Source: Leptospiraceae bacterium
GTDB lineage: Bacteria; Spirochaetota; Leptospiria; Leptospirales; Leptospiraceae
Direction: 5' to 3'
Length of the DNA stretch: 64,000 nt
NCBI GenBank assembly: GCA_016711485.1
Contig: JADJSX010000024.1
Coordinates: forward strand, 62,001-126,000
Positions 9,132-18,312 of this stretch are shown one piece after another. The notes under the pieces are model-generated. The model was not told the DNA's origin, did not search any database, and saw only the letters and a program-made list of their open reading frames with translations. Each line of letters starts with the position of its first letter. The first letter of the stretch is position 1. A program made the position numbers and the translations under genes.

Positions 9132-11594
9132 TTAACTTTCTATCAAAAATATCTTTGCGAATTCTTTTTCCCGCCCACCCTCTGGGATAAGACCAGCTAG
9201 GTATTTTGCTCGATCCATATCTTTCATACGGAAGTAACAATGCGCTAAATTGACAAGGTTGCGAACATGACCCGGTTCACGAAGTCTAACTCTTTCTCCC
9301 GCTTTGATTGCTTCTTTAAACTTTTGTAATTTTTTATAGGAATACGAAAGAAGAAAAATACATTCAGAATCAGATGGATTTAGAGTTAAATGATCTTCTG
9401 CCTCAAGTGCTGCTTGAGTAAAATTCTTTTCGTGAATAAGAGTTGTAATCCGCTTGCGAGCTGGTTCACTTTCAACTAATGGCTCATTGCTAACGAACTT
9501 AATACTCATTAGAGACAAATCATCCGTAATCTCTCCTTTCTTATACAAAATATCCACCATTTTATTTATATCAGCTCCCGATTCCTCTACGGTTCCTAAA
9601 AATAAAGTGTGGTCATAGTTTAAACTTTTTTCACCAGTGATTGGATCGGGTAAAATAATATCATCCCGTCCATCAGAACCGTTAATAATAATATCACCAT
9701 CTTTCATTTGAAAAGTTTTAACATATATATAACTTTGAACAACTTCCGTCCCAAGTTTTCTAAAAATAAAATCTTCATCAATAAAACTAGCTTTGCCATC
9801 TCGATAAATAATACTCACAGGATGCTCGGCATTAATAAAATACATGAGTCCAGTCCTGTTATCTATTAACCCCATGACAATTGATACCAACATAGATCCT
9901 TGGAAACTTTCAAAAACTTTATGAAGTTCAATAAAAGAATTCTTCAACCATTTCTCAGGGTATTCATCTTGGACAGTAGTACTAAGACGAGTTCGTTCTA
10001 GAATTGAATCAAAAACAGAACCCATAACAAGCGCACCGCCGGCACCTTGCATTGATTTACCCATTGCATCCGCATTAAAGAATACAGTCATATTTCTCCC
10101 ACGCAACATAAGGCTTTCCGCACGACAGAGATCTCCGCCTAAATCGGAGACTTTGTTTTTAAACTCAAAGGTCTTTTTTTGTTTTACAATAAAATCAATT
10201 AATACCTGATTTTTTTCAGCTCGATTTTTACCGAGTGGTTTAATTAAAAGGGAAGTAAGGAAATAATCCCCGTCCTGAGACATTTTTAGTTTTTTTATAT
10301 TTTCCAAACTTTGGCTTAGTTCTTCGGTTCGAAGAGATACTTTTTTTTCCAAATTTTCATTTAACTCTTCGACTTCCTCCTGTAAACGAACTGATTTGTT
10401 TGCGAGGATAATGGCTAAACTAGTAATAAAAAAGAAAAATGCATAACCCATAATCTTAGGAAAAATTAAGATACCACGAGTACTTAGAGTATCTACAACT
10501 AACGCACAGAAAATAACAACGACTCCCATAAAAATAAAAACAGCATCTTTATTTTTTTCCCTTATTCTGGTAATGAGAAAATAAAAAATAAGGAGCATAT
10601 AGACAATCCAAAGAGGTTGGACAAGTAAATTATTGAGTAAGTTATAATGAATAATATTTGTAATGACTATTTCGTATAAAAATACACAAAACAAAATGCC
10701 GTCGGCAATTTTCTGAAAAATATTCCATTTAAATCTAAATAACTCTCGAATAAAATGTGCAAATACAGGAACAACAGTCGCAATAACAACATATTCACAT
10801 TTCTTCATAAGTACAAAATTCAAATCAAACTCATTGCGTAATTGATTCCTCATCAATTGATACAATACGAGCATAATGGTAAATAACCCGAAAATGAAAT
10901 TTTCTTTTTCTTTCCTCCGCCTAACAAATAAAAAAAGATAATAAATTCCAACGACAAGATAAATCATCAAAAGAACAAGTTTTACATATTCTACATTGAT
11001 AAAACTTTTTTCGATCACTCTAGTAGGACCAATTTGGGTTTTGTCTTGGTCAATTCCCATGGTAGTTGGAAAGTATTCTTCTACTTCTATTAAAATTAAA
11101 TTTTCAGAATCTTTGCGAATCAAATTATCTGGAATTTCATAAATACGAACTTTATCATAAGCTGACGGATAATCTCTGTCAAACTCACCAGTCGCACCAA
11201 TCAGAACACCATTAAAATATGTCCGGTCTCTATCACTGATTGTTCCTAATCGAACAGCGATGGAATTGGCTTGGACTGCAGAGGGAAAAAATAAAGACTT
11301 AGCCATCCAAATTTTATGAATCTGAGGTTTACCATGATTAGTCTTATTAAACAGAGATGGAACTTTATGCTCTGTCCATTCTAAATTATTCATACCTTTT
11401 TCTAAATACTCTCGCGAAAACGTATCAGGATTTAATTCATCAGAAGTTATATACCATTTTGAATTTGTATCCGAATCAAGGCTTGTAATAACTTCAAGAG
11501 ATTCAATAGTCTGTGGAAAAAACTTTTTGTCAGATTGCGAATAAACACTTGTAAAAACGAAAAATACAAGAATAAGTAAAATGAGTTGTTTCAT
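9132..11594 (-). CDS. Membrane SpoIIE/PP2C phosphatase with 7TM sensor and TPR tail
   Basis: After a signal peptide (MKQLILLILVFFVFTSVYSQ) come an extracytoplasmic jelly-roll-like region to about residue 190, a seven-helix membrane block (about 195-400, 7TMR-DISM style) and a coiled coil (EEVEELNENLEKKVSLRTEEL). A SpoIIE/RsbU PP2C domain follows at about 455-690, with FFNADAMGKSMQGAGGALV and MKDGDIIINGSDGRDD holding metal-binding aspartates. The protein ends with TPR-like helices (about 725-815). It should dephosphorylate a STAS-type anti-sigma antagonist in response to an external ligand; a STAS protein is encoded at 44396, but pairing is unproven. An in-frame ATG at 11615 would add seven residues; I prefer 11594 because it starts a clean signal peptide. 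The stop is 11 bases from the tRNA end. Confidence 0.88.
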   Translation of the reverse strand: MKQLILLILVFFVFTSVYSQSDKKFFPQTIESLEVITSLDSDTNSKWYITSDELNPDTFSREYLEKGMNNLEWTEHKVPSLFNKTNHGKPQIHKIWMAKSLFFPSAVQANSIAVRLGTISDRDRTYFNGVLIGATGEFDRDYPSAYDKVRIYEIPDNLIRKDSENLILIEVEEYFPTTMGIDQDKTQIGPTRVIEKSFINVEYVKLVLLMIYLVVGIYYLFLFVRRRKEKENFIFGLFTIMLVLYQLMRNQLRNEFDLNFVLMKKCEYVVIATVVPVFAHFIRELFRFKWNIFQKIADGILFCVFLYEIVITNIIHYNLLNNLLVQPLWIVYMLLIFYFLITRIREKNKDAVFIFMGVVVIFCALVVDTLSTRGILIFPKIMGYAFFFFITSLAIILANKSVRLQEEVEELNENLEKKVSLRTEELSQSLENIKKLKMSQDGDYFLTSLLIKPLGKNRAEKNQVLIDFIVKQKKTFEFKNKVSDLGGDLCRAESLMLRGRNMTVFFNADAMGKSMQGAGGALVMGSVFDSILERTRLSTTVQDEYPEKWLKNSFIELHKVFESFQGSMLVSIVMGLIDNRTGLMYFINAEHPVSIIYRDGKASFIDEDFIFRKLGTEVVQSYIYVKTFQMKDGDIIINGSDGRDDIILPDPITGEKSLNYDHTLFLGTVEESGADINKMVDILYKKGEITDDLSLMSIKFVSNEPLVESEPARKRITTLIHEKNFTQAALEAEDHLTLNPSDSECIFLLSYSYKKLQKFKEAIKAGERVRLREPGHVRNLVNLAHCYFRMKDMDRAKYLAGLIPEGGREKEFAKIFLIES

Positions 11595-11823
11595 ACTTTT
11601 TAGTTGTCCCGACATACAGGAGAATAAAATTCCTGAAATTTTGATTGGGACTTAGTTTCCCAAAATTTCCAATTCGGTCAAACCCTAATTGGATTCTCTG
11701 AAAGAATTTCATTTTTTTGGGTGCCTCTGCCTGAATTTTTCCTACGTTAGTCAGGCAGACCCGGCTCTCTCTTTTGCTCGAAGACTCGCAACCGTTCGAT
11801 CCGTGGCACGGGCTTCTTTGAAA

Positions 11824-11988
11824 TTACGTTTCTACAATGTCATTCCACACCTTTTGGTCAAAGGGATTACTTTTAGTATCTAGTCCTTCTGTAGATTCTA
11901 CACTTTCATCTAAATCTGCCTCTTGCAGCGTGTGTAATATTAGTGCAAACACCTCTTTGCTCATCTCATTTTGACTTCCTCTTATCAT
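11824..11988 (-). CDS. Small acidic protein of unknown function behind a Fur-like box
   Basis: This is a 54-residue ORF beginning MIRGSQNEMSKEVFALIL. I chose the ATG at 11988 because GGAGAG lies five bases upstream; an in-frame ATG at 12027 would fall within the Fur-like operator. The product is acidic (ADLDESVESTEG), soluble and without cysteines or a signal peptide. I do not recognise it. The good ribosome site and iron-type operator upstream favour a real gene; the lack of a known family counts against. The 208 bp between its stop and the phosphatase start hold only an 8-bp hairpin (11727-11758). Confidence 0.5.
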   Translation of the reverse strand: MIRGSQNEMSKEVFALILHTLQEADLDESVESTEGLDTKSNPFDQKVWNDIVET

Positions 11989-12006
11989 ATAAACTCTCCA
12001 TTTTTT

Positions 12007-12030
12007 GATTCTGAGAATCATTATCATTTA
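12007..12030. promoter_or_regulatory. Fur-like operator
   Basis: The minus strand reads TGATAATGATTCTCA across 12013-12027, a close match to Fur/PerR-type boxes built from NATAAT/ATTATC hexamers. It partly overlaps a perfect GATTCTnAGAATC palindrome at 12007-12019. It sits about 20-40 bp upstream of the small gene starting at 11988 and about 135 bp upstream of purT. Confidence 0.5.
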
Positions 12031-12163
12031 ATGAAAACATCTGTCAATACTTTCTTATGTATTTCTTCCCTTAAAAAAAACTGGCATGACTCTTAGTTTG
12101 AATTATTTTTTTTGGTACGGGTAAACTCTTTATATCGAGAATCTTTCTTAAAGGAATCACTTC

Positions 12164-13345
12164 ATGGTAAATATAGGAACTCCAAAATCAAAATCTGCAA
12201 CAAAAATGCTCCTACTGGGTTCAGGAGAACTCGGTAAAGAGGTAGCAATTGAAGCGCAAAGATATGGTATACATGTCATGGCGGTTGATAAATATTCAGA
12301 CGCCCCCGCTATGCATGTAGCACATGAATCAAAAACCATAAATATGTTAGATGCAAATGAGCTTAGAAAAATTGTGAACGATTTTGAACCCGATTATATA
12401 GTTCCCGAAATAGAAGCAATTGCAACGGATCTTTTAATTGAACTCGAAAAAGAAGGTTACAATATTGTACCAACGGCAAGAGCTGTCAAACTTACAATGA
12501 ACCGAGAAGGTATACGCAAATATGCCTCTGAAGAACTTGGCGTAAATACTTCTCGTTATCTGTTTGCTAAAAATAAGGAAGAATTTTATAAAATTGTAAA
12601 AGAAATTGGACTTCCTTGTGTAGTAAAACCAGTCATGAGTTCTTCAGGAAAAGGACAAAGTGTAGTTAAAAATAAATTCGAAATTGAAGAGGCTTGGGAA
12701 TATGCCCAAAAAGGTGGAAGAGCAGGAGAAGGAAATGTAATAGTAGAAAGTTTTATAGAATTTGACTATGAAATTACTCTTCTCACAATACGTCATGCGG
12801 GAGGCACTACTTTCTTAGACCCAATTGGACATTTACAGATTAATGGAGATTATGTAGAGTCTTGGCAACCTCAACCAATGTCAGAAAGTGCATTAAAAGA
12901 AGCTCAACGAATTGCAAAAGTTGTAACCGACGGACTTGGAGGTTACGGTCTATTTGGCGCTGAGTTTTTCATAAAGGGTGATATCGTATACTTCAGTGAG
13001 ATTTCTCCTCGACCTCATGATACGGGTATGGTGACACTTATTTCACAAAATTTATCTGAGTTTGCACTTCATGTTCGAGCTATTCTAGGATTACCAATTC
13101 CAAATATTCGCCATTACGGTTTCGCTGCGTCATGCGCAATATTAACAGAAGGAAATTCAGAAGAGCCTATATATGAAAATATTAACGAAGCTCTTTCAGA
13201 AGCCGATACAGCCCTTAGACTATTTGGTAAACCGGAAGTAAAAGGCAAAAGAAGAATGGGAGTTGCACTAGCCCTCGGAGATTCTATTGAAGACGCAAGA
13301 AGGAAAGCAATCAAAGTTGCGGATGCAATTACGATTAAACTATAA
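12164..13345 (+). CDS. purT: Formate-dependent phosphoribosylglycinamide formyltransferase
   Basis: PurT makes formyl-GAR from GAR, formate and ATP, the folate-independent version of the third purine step. The 393-residue protein is an ATP-grasp enzyme: an amino-terminal MLLLGSGELGKEV dinucleotide-like loop (about 15-27), central PCVVKPVMSSSGKGQSV (about 149-165) for ATP binding, and YFSEISPRPHDTGMVT (about 280-295), which is diagnostic of PurT. The end matches PurT too (RRMGVALALGD). AAAGGA precedes the ATG at a good distance. The nearest same-strand gene downstream is separated by a riboswitch and is regulated independently. Confidence 0.96.
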   Translation: MVNIGTPKSKSATKMLLLGSGELGKEVAIEAQRYGIHVMAVDKYSDAPAMHVAHESKTINMLDANELRKIVNDFEPDYIVPEIEAIATDLLIELEKEGYNIVPTARAVKLTMNREGIRKYASEELGVNTSRYLFAKNKEEFYKIVKEIGLPCVVKPVMSSSGKGQSVVKNKFEIEEAWEYAQKGGRAGEGNVIVESFIEFDYEITLLTIRHAGGTTFLDPIGHLQINGDYVESWQPQPMSESALKEAQRIAKVVTDGLGGYGLFGAEFFIKGDIVYFSEISPRPHDTGMVTLISQNLSEFALHVRAILGLPIPNIRHYGFAASCAILTEGNSEEPIYENINEALSEADTALRLFGKPEVKGKRRMGVALALGDSIEDARRKAIKVADAITIKL

Positions 13346-13360
13346 AACTATACTTGACTA

Positions 13361-13455
13361 ACAGAAGGATAATTTCACAATGGGATTATCCGAATGGAGG
13401 AAGTAGGGTGTAATTCCCTCGCTGTCCCGCAACTGTAAAGCCAGATACTCCTCTT
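13361..13455 (+). ncRNA. Cobalamin (B12) riboswitch, compact type
   Basis: The conserved core is clear: GGGTGTAATTCCCT (13407-13420), then GCTGTCCCGCAACTGTAA (13421-13438), then the B12-box-like AGCCAGATACTCCTC (13439-13453). An upstream GGATAAT/ATTATCC stem is at 13367-13391, and GGAGGA near 13396 can pair with TCCTC to close the core. The peripheral P7-P11 extension of long cobalamin riboswitches is missing, as in compact classes. TTGACT at 13353 may be a -35 element. About 210 nt separate it from the lipoprotein start; a T-run near 13580 after TTAAAAG may form a terminator. Confidence 0.88.
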
Positions 13456-13668
13456 TAAGTTACTTTTTCGTGGAAAGAAAAGTTTCATTGAAAGATTCTT
13501 TTGTAGAGATTCTGATACTTTTAAAATTGTATTTGTCAATAAGGATAACGAGTATTAACTGCTCTTTTATTTCTTAAAAGTTTTTTTAGTATCACTCTAC
13601 CAACTCAGTCTTTCTTATATAGAGGTACGTAGAACTCCTTCAGGAAATACTATTTCTTGGAGATTTAC

Positions 13669-14262
13669 ATGTTAAAAAAAATCACTTTAGCGGTTATGGT
13701 TTATTATCTGCTATTATCAATCACTGCTTGTCAGGGCACAATACCAACGTCTAGCGCAAACGAAAAGAATTTAAATCTGCTTGCAGCAATTATTCAAACC
13801 AAAAACCTTGAAGATGCGAATAATACAATTGCTAATATGAACGCAAGTCAGCTCATTCTAAATGGAACGTGGAATTCCTTTACTGGAAATGGAACTACTC
13901 TCGATACAATAGTTACTATTTCAGCAAAACAAGGATCTAATGGACTAATTTTAACCGACTCCAGTTCTTTTGGTGGATTCAGTTCATGTGGTATCATTGT
14001 TAGATTCAACAATTCATCTGGTTATTATATCGCTCAAAACCCAGAAAACAACGGTGCTTGTTTTACTGGAGACGGTAACAAAGGAAAGTATTTCAAAACA
14101 GTTTTTTTTGCGGATAACGGAAAATACTGGACTTGTTCAGTAAATGCAGTTGGAGTATCGACTATCGCAGAGGCTGTTGCAATCTCCGACACCACAAATA
14201 AAACTAGTCCTGGAACTTCTGGCTGCTCTGGATTTTCTTGGAGCCGATTAGAAAAAAGATAA
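13669..14262 (+). CDS. Secreted lipoprotein under B12 riboswitch (LIC13354-like)
   Basis: This 197-residue protein has a lipoprotein signal: MLKKITLAV, a hydrophobic stretch, then LLSITAC with the lipidated cysteine near residue 20. The mature part is rich in serine, threonine, asparagine and glycine, with spaced cysteines (SSCGI, NNGACFTG, WTCSV, SGCSGF) that could form disulphides. I chose the ATG at 13669 over a TTG at 13657 because TTGGAGA is its ribosome site. Its size, composition and position before a LIC13355-like lipoprotein suggest the Leptospira LIC13354 exoprotein family; this is recall, not a search. The riboswitch upstream points to vitamin B12 capture at the cell surface, an inference. 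Confidence 0.8.
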   Translation: MLKKITLAVMVYYLLLSITACQGTIPTSSANEKNLNLLAAIIQTKNLEDANNTIANMNASQLILNGTWNSFTGNGTTLDTIVTISAKQGSNGLILTDSSSFGGFSSCGIIVRFNNSSGYYIAQNPENNGACFTGDGNKGKYFKTVFFADNGKYWTCSVNAVGVSTIAEAVAISDTTNKTSPGTSGCSGFSWSRLEKR

Positions 14263-14267
14263 ATGCA

Positions 14268-15110
14268 ATGAATAAAAGTATATTATCTTTGATTATTCTT
14301 TTAACTTCCTTTGGTTGCAATTCAGACAAACAAAGTATCAATAGCCAAGGATTTGTCTCTATACTTTTGGTTTCTCAAAATCCTAAGTCATTTAACAACG
14401 TATTATCCTTTACCATTCCGACCGATACTGCGGATACTATTACATTAGCCCCAAATCATACAGGTATTGGATTTCAAGATAGCGCAAAAGCAATAAATGG
14501 AATCAGAGGAGCTGGAACGAGTGCAGGTTCCGGCGATGTATTTTCCTTAAGAGCTACGGGGGCTGGAGCTAGTATGGTTTTAGAATGGAACGGTAACCGT
14601 GTGTTAAATGGAAGTGGAATTGATTTTATTGTTTTCGAAAATGTATTTTATTATAACAATAATTCTTCTGCCCGATTTATGGAAGCTGTTATTGTTGAAG
14701 TAAGTCAAGATAATAGTAGTTACTGTGGATTTTCCCCCAATTATACGTTTTCACCTGAAACGACCTACAGCAATAATCCTTCCTATTGGTCCCGTTTTGC
14801 GGGAATTACTCCATCCATCTACAATGTAGAAAATAGAATTTTTTCAGGGAATGACTTGTATGATACAAACAAAACGGGAGGAGATGGATTTGACCTTGAA
14901 GATCTGAGTGCAGCAAATGATTACAACATTGGTTGCGACTCTACACTTAGAGACAAAATTAAATCAGAAGGTTTCGTCTACTTAAGATTAACCGCAGCTT
15001 CAGCAAGAACTAATTCCGACACAGGAACAAACTTCTTGCAAGATATTGGAGCTTTCGGTGGTGGGCCTGATATCGACGGGGTAATAGCACGTTACCGCTC
15101 TGCTAGATAA
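14268..15110 (+). CDS. B12-regulated surface lipoprotein (LIC13355-like)
   Basis: This 280-residue lipoprotein has signal MNKSILSLIILLTSFGC with the lipobox cysteine at about 17. The mature part has a beta-rich pattern with landmarks GIDFIVFENVFYY (about 120), MEAVIVEVSQDN (about 140) and GGDGFDLEDL (about 205). It ends DIGAFGGGPDIDGVIA. This VFEN...GFDLxDL layout is what I associate with the Leptospira LIC13355 family and resembles surface proteins encoded in cobalamin-uptake loci of Bacteroidetes. The ATG is six bases after the previous stop, so the two lipoproteins form one transcript under the riboswitch. It is a good candidate for a B12-binding or -handing surface protein; binding itself is not shown. 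Confidence 0.83.
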   Translation: MNKSILSLIILLTSFGCNSDKQSINSQGFVSILLVSQNPKSFNNVLSFTIPTDTADTITLAPNHTGIGFQDSAKAINGIRGAGTSAGSGDVFSLRATGAGASMVLEWNGNRVLNGSGIDFIVFENVFYYNNNSSARFMEAVIVEVSQDNSSYCGFSPNYTFSPETTYSNNPSYWSRFAGITPSIYNVENRIFSGNDLYDTNKTGGDGFDLEDLSAANDYNIGCDSTLRDKIKSEGFVYLRLTAASARTNSDTGTNFLQDIGAFGGGPDIDGVIARYRSAR

Positions 15111-15111
15111 A

Positions 15112-15294
15112 ATGGAAATTAAAAAAGACGATTCTATAAACAATCCACCTGACTATATTCGTGAGCCAACATCCAAAGATGGATTGTATTATTTTGAAAA
15201 CGGTCTAATGGTGTTTACTGAAAAATTTCACCTAAAACGTGGATTTTGTTGCGGAAATGGCTGCCGCCACTGTCCTTATTTCCGTAGTAGTTAG
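15112..15294 (+). CDS. DUF5522 small cysteine-motif protein
   Basis: This 60-residue cytoplasmic protein carries the DUF5522 signature: GLYYFENGLMVFT, then FHLKRGFCCGNGCRHCPY. The CCxxxCxxC cysteines and histidine look like a metal or Fe-S site. The ATG comes one base after the preceding stop, so it is the third gene of the B12-regulated transcript, or just a housekeeping passenger; DUF5522 occurs widely without a B12 context. Its function is unknown. Confidence 0.85.
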   Translation: MEIKKDDSINNPPDYIREPTSKDGLYYFENGLMVFTEKFHLKRGFCCGNGCRHCPYFRSS

Positions 15295-15337
15295 TATTCC
15301 GCTTCGTCTCTTTTGCTTCCGTGTTTTTTCCAATTTC

Positions 15338-15841
15338 CTAAACTTTCACATGATAACCTCGTGTAAAATTATGAAAAAATCGCTTTAAAGTCCAATACCC
15401 TTTTACCTCTAACCTCTCCTTTGTAGGATCTGAGACACTTTTAAAGAATTCAGATAGAATATCCCAAAATCCTATCAGATCTAATTCTAACAAATAAGTA
15501 AAAAGCCAACAACGGGATTTACCAAATGCAATGGCGAGTGCACCAAGCTCTATCCAATCAGAATTACTGGGACGAAAGCTAAGTCTTTGAAGATTCAAGT
15601 TTTCTTCTTGGTATTCGGTTTTGATTTTTTTAGGTTTAGGAAGCATTCCAGAATGCGTGAAAATTTTACAAATAGAAAGGAGGTATCTAAAGTAAGCAGC
15701 TGTATTCTTACCATAAAGTTCATTTCGTTTTTTTAAAAAGCCTTGTGCAAGATGTTTAGGAACAAGTAATGTTGAGACAGTTTTTCCGCTTTGATTCATT
15801 TCAAGGGATTTGTATTCATTTTTATTTTCAAAGATTATCAT
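15338..15841 (-). CDS. DUF1564-family protein (Leptospira-specific)
   Basis: This 167-residue basic cytoplasmic protein fits the DUF1564 family, which is expanded in Leptospira. The features are an amino-terminal TLLVPKHLAQGFLKKRN helix, a mid-section KKRNELYGKNTAAYFRYLL, and the RLSFRPSNSDWIEL followed by ALAIAFGKSRCWLFTYLL pattern that I associate with it. The layout resembles a small helix-turn-helix or ribbon-helix-helix-like nucleic-acid binder, but the function is unknown. It stands alone, convergent to the DUF5522 gene 43 bp away. It is one of the clearest taxonomic markers in the window. Confidence 0.75.
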   Translation of the reverse strand: MIIFENKNEYKSLEMNQSGKTVSTLLVPKHLAQGFLKKRNELYGKNTAAYFRYLLSICKIFTHSGMLPKPKKIKTEYQEENLNLQRLSFRPSNSDWIELGALAIAFGKSRCWLFTYLLELDLIGFWDILSEFFKSVSDPTKERLEVKGYWTLKRFFHNFTRGYHVKV

Positions 15842-16181
15842 ACATAAGTAGCTCGCAGAATGTGAAATTTGCTCATTTTTTTTGAAAGAAAATTAGTTCA
15901 ATTGTGTAATTTTTGCTTTTTTATTTTAAATTGATTATTTATCACTTCTCATAATTAAGTTCTGCTATTTTTCACAAAAGGGTTGTTCCAAAAGAAAGTT
16001 GTCTAGTTATAAATGGGATTTTACTTTTGGCAATTGGTACATCAAATAAATTTACAAAAATCATTATGCTAAAAAACATCGATCGCTTAATGGAAAATTT
16101 TTTATATAATGTATAGTTTGCTATTTGCGAATATTTTCAAAAATATTTCCAGTAGGGTTACTGTATCTAGGTAGGAATAAT
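15842..16181. other. AT-rich intergenic region with a degenerate R2 copy
   Basis: No gene is visible. Around 16013-16040 the sequence AATGGGATTTTACTTTTGGCA matches, in reverse orientation, the core of the R2 element (GCCAAAAGTAATTnCCC) found at 8131, 52231 and 54732. Confidence 0.4.
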
Positions 16182-16208
16182 GACAAGGAATCAAATAGAT
16201 TCCTTGTC
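16182..16208 (-). terminator. Hairpin terminator after the acyl-CoA ligase
   Basis: GACAAGGAATC (16182-16192) pairs perfectly with GATTCCTTGTC (16198-16208) around a five-base loop. It lies 33 bp beyond the ligase stop. The downstream T-tract on the minus strand is weak. Confidence 0.55.
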
Positions 16209-16240
16209 CTAAAAATTTAATTCAAAAAACTTTGTAGTTT

Positions 16241-18178
16241 CTATTTATAAATCGCTTCAATCTCATTTTTGTATATTTCGAACATCACATTACGACGAAG
16301 TTTAAGAGTTTGCGTTAGTTCCTTACCTGGTTCAAATTCTTTTGTAATGACTGCAAACCCAGTTACTTTTTCGAATGATTTAAAACCGCTATCGGATGAA
16401 ATTTTTGACTTAATTTCTGTCTTGTATAGATTTAATATTTGAGGATGTTTTACCCACTCTTCTCTCGAAGCAGGTAGCGCAATTCCTAATGTTTTAAAAT
16501 GTTTTTCGACTTTATCAAATGCAGGAACGATTAGAGCGCCAAGAGTTTTTTTATCTTGACCAACAACCATTACTTGATGAATAAATTCACTTTGCACAAG
16601 GGCAAATTCTATCGGCTCAGGTTCAATATTTTCTCCTCCTAAAAGCACAATCGTATCCTTTGCACGGCCGGCAAATTTTAATTGTCCACTCGCAGTATGA
16701 ATTAATATATCACCAGAATTTAGCCAACCATCTGCGGATAATACTGACTTTGTTTTCTCGGGATCTTTGTAATAACCCATCATTATATGCTTACCTCTAT
16801 GATGAGCAACACCTTTTACATTTGGCTCAGTAACAATATTTCCTTTTTCATCTACTAACTTTAATTCAATTTCAAATAGATTTTTTCCCAAAGTTCCTAT
16901 AACAGGTTTCGCAAAATCTCTTAAACAGGAGACTCCCGTGGTTTCACTCATTCCATAAGTTTCTAAAATTGGAAGGCCAATAGAATAAAAAAATCTATCA
17001 ATATGATATGGCAAAGCCCCTGCTCCCGAGAATGCAAAACGAATTCTATTTCCAAGTGCGCCTTTTACTTTAGTTAAAATTGGTTTAGACATTTGATAAG
17101 GGATAAAAAGCAAAATCGTCAGGATTAACGATTTAAATTTATTCCAGAGTTTTGTTACCGCCTGTTCTGGTTCAATTATTAAAGCAGAACCACGCAGATA
17201 ATCACGATTTTGCGTATAACTCATTGCTGCGCTAGAAGCTAAATTAAACATTGCTCTTTTCGCAGGTGGTGCATTTTTTACATTTTCTAAAATTTTATTG
17301 TAAAAACTTTCCCATACTCTAGGTACAGAAAACATCATTGTAGGATTGACCGTTTTTAAATCCGAAGCCAAGTTCGGTATGCTTGTAAATGCAACAGTAA
17401 CCCCAATACCTAGACAAGTACTTTCAAATAATCTATCACCTATATGCCAAGGCGGTAGATAACCAAGAGTAGTCTCATCGCCTTTTAATTCAAGTCCCGT
17501 ACTTCGTAGTGCCTCTTCCAATTTTCCAGACATCCAAACATAATTATTATGAGATAACATCACTCCTTTGGGAGTTCCGGTTGTTCCTGAAGTATAAATA
17601 ATCGTTGCTAAATCTTCAGCAACAATTGTTTCTCCCTGTTTTTCAAATGCGTCAGGCTTAGACTTTCTATGTTTTTCACCTATAGCCATTAATTCGTCTA
17701 AGGTGATTACTTCTTTATTTGCAGGTAATCTGATTTTACCCGGATCATTAAAAAAAATAATGTATTTTAAATCTTTAAGTTCACTTAAACTTTTTTGAAT
17801 TTTATCAAATGCCTTTACGTTTTCTAAAAAAATCGCCGAACAATTCGCATGTTTAAAAATGTAGAGCAAATCTTCAGTAGTCGCATCCGTTCCACGCGGA
17901 ACATCGACGGAACCAATATTTGTAATCCCCATAGCAACCCACATAAATTTTGGACCACTGTCTGCGACTAATCCGATTCTATCTCCTTTTTTCATTCCTA
18001 ACTTTATTAGTCCGAAAGAAATTAATTGAATCTTTTCATACAGGTCTTGAAAATTTAAATTCTGTAAAGTTGGTCCATCTACACGAAACATTTGTGCAAT
18101 AATACTTGCGTTTTTGTCTTTTGCATCTTTCATAAACTCATATAGAGTATTTTTTTTAGGCGATATTTTTTTTTCCAT
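16241..18178 (-). CDS. Long-chain acyl-CoA synthetase (AMP-forming)
   Basis: This 645-residue ANL-superfamily enzyme activates fatty acids to acyl-CoA through an acyl-adenylate. The ATP loop YTSGTTGTPKG is at about residue 193-203. ETYGMSETTGVS (about 417-428) and GWLNSGD (about 485-491) carry the adenylate-binding and catalytic aspartate motifs. FAGRAKDTIVLLGGENIEP contains the hinge. The length and the split insert between 310 and 400 match the plant/bacterial FadD15-like long-chain group. Leptospiraceae live on long-chain fatty acids, so this fits central carbon supply. The gene is divergent from the parA-like gene and ends in a hairpin. Exact chain-length preference is unknown. Confidence 0.92.
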   Translation of the reverse strand: MEKKISPKKNTLYEFMKDAKDKNASIIAQMFRVDGPTLQNLNFQDLYEKIQLISFGLIKLGMKKGDRIGLVADSGPKFMWVAMGITNIGSVDVPRGTDATTEDLLYIFKHANCSAIFLENVKAFDKIQKSLSELKDLKYIIFFNDPGKIRLPANKEVITLDELMAIGEKHRKSKPDAFEKQGETIVAEDLATIIYTSGTTGTPKGVMLSHNNYVWMSGKLEEALRSTGLELKGDETTLGYLPPWHIGDRLFESTCLGIGVTVAFTSIPNLASDLKTVNPTMMFSVPRVWESFYNKILENVKNAPPAKRAMFNLASSAAMSYTQNRDYLRGSALIIEPEQAVTKLWNKFKSLILTILLFIPYQMSKPILTKVKGALGNRIRFAFSGAGALPYHIDRFFYSIGLPILETYGMSETTGVSCLRDFAKPVIGTLGKNLFEIELKLVDEKGNIVTEPNVKGVAHHRGKHIMMGYYKDPEKTKSVLSADGWLNSGDILIHTASGQLKFAGRAKDTIVLLGGENIEPEPIEFALVQSEFIHQVMVVGQDKKTLGALIVPAFDKVEKHFKTLGIALPASREEWVKHPQILNLYKTEIKSKISSDSGFKSFEKVTGFAVITKEFEPGKELTQTLKLRRNVMFEIYKNEIEAIYK

Positions 18179-18312
18179 GAGTAACTCTCTTAAAAAGGAC
18201 TTTTTTAGCGAATATACTATTCAGCTATTGATTCTGCAACCAGTATTTTAAATCCTTGACTTGAGTCCTAATAATGAAACTTTGTAAATAAACCTCTCCG
18301 GATGAAGAAATT

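Noticed and set aside
11794..11822. TGGCACGGGCTTC as a sigma-54 promoter
   Set aside because: The GC element is missing at the required 10-base spacing.
11689..11883. ORF of 64 codons with Arg-rich FARRLATVRSVARA segment
   Set aside because: Antisense to the small gene and overlapping its end; composition looks like a chance frame in a GC-richer patch.
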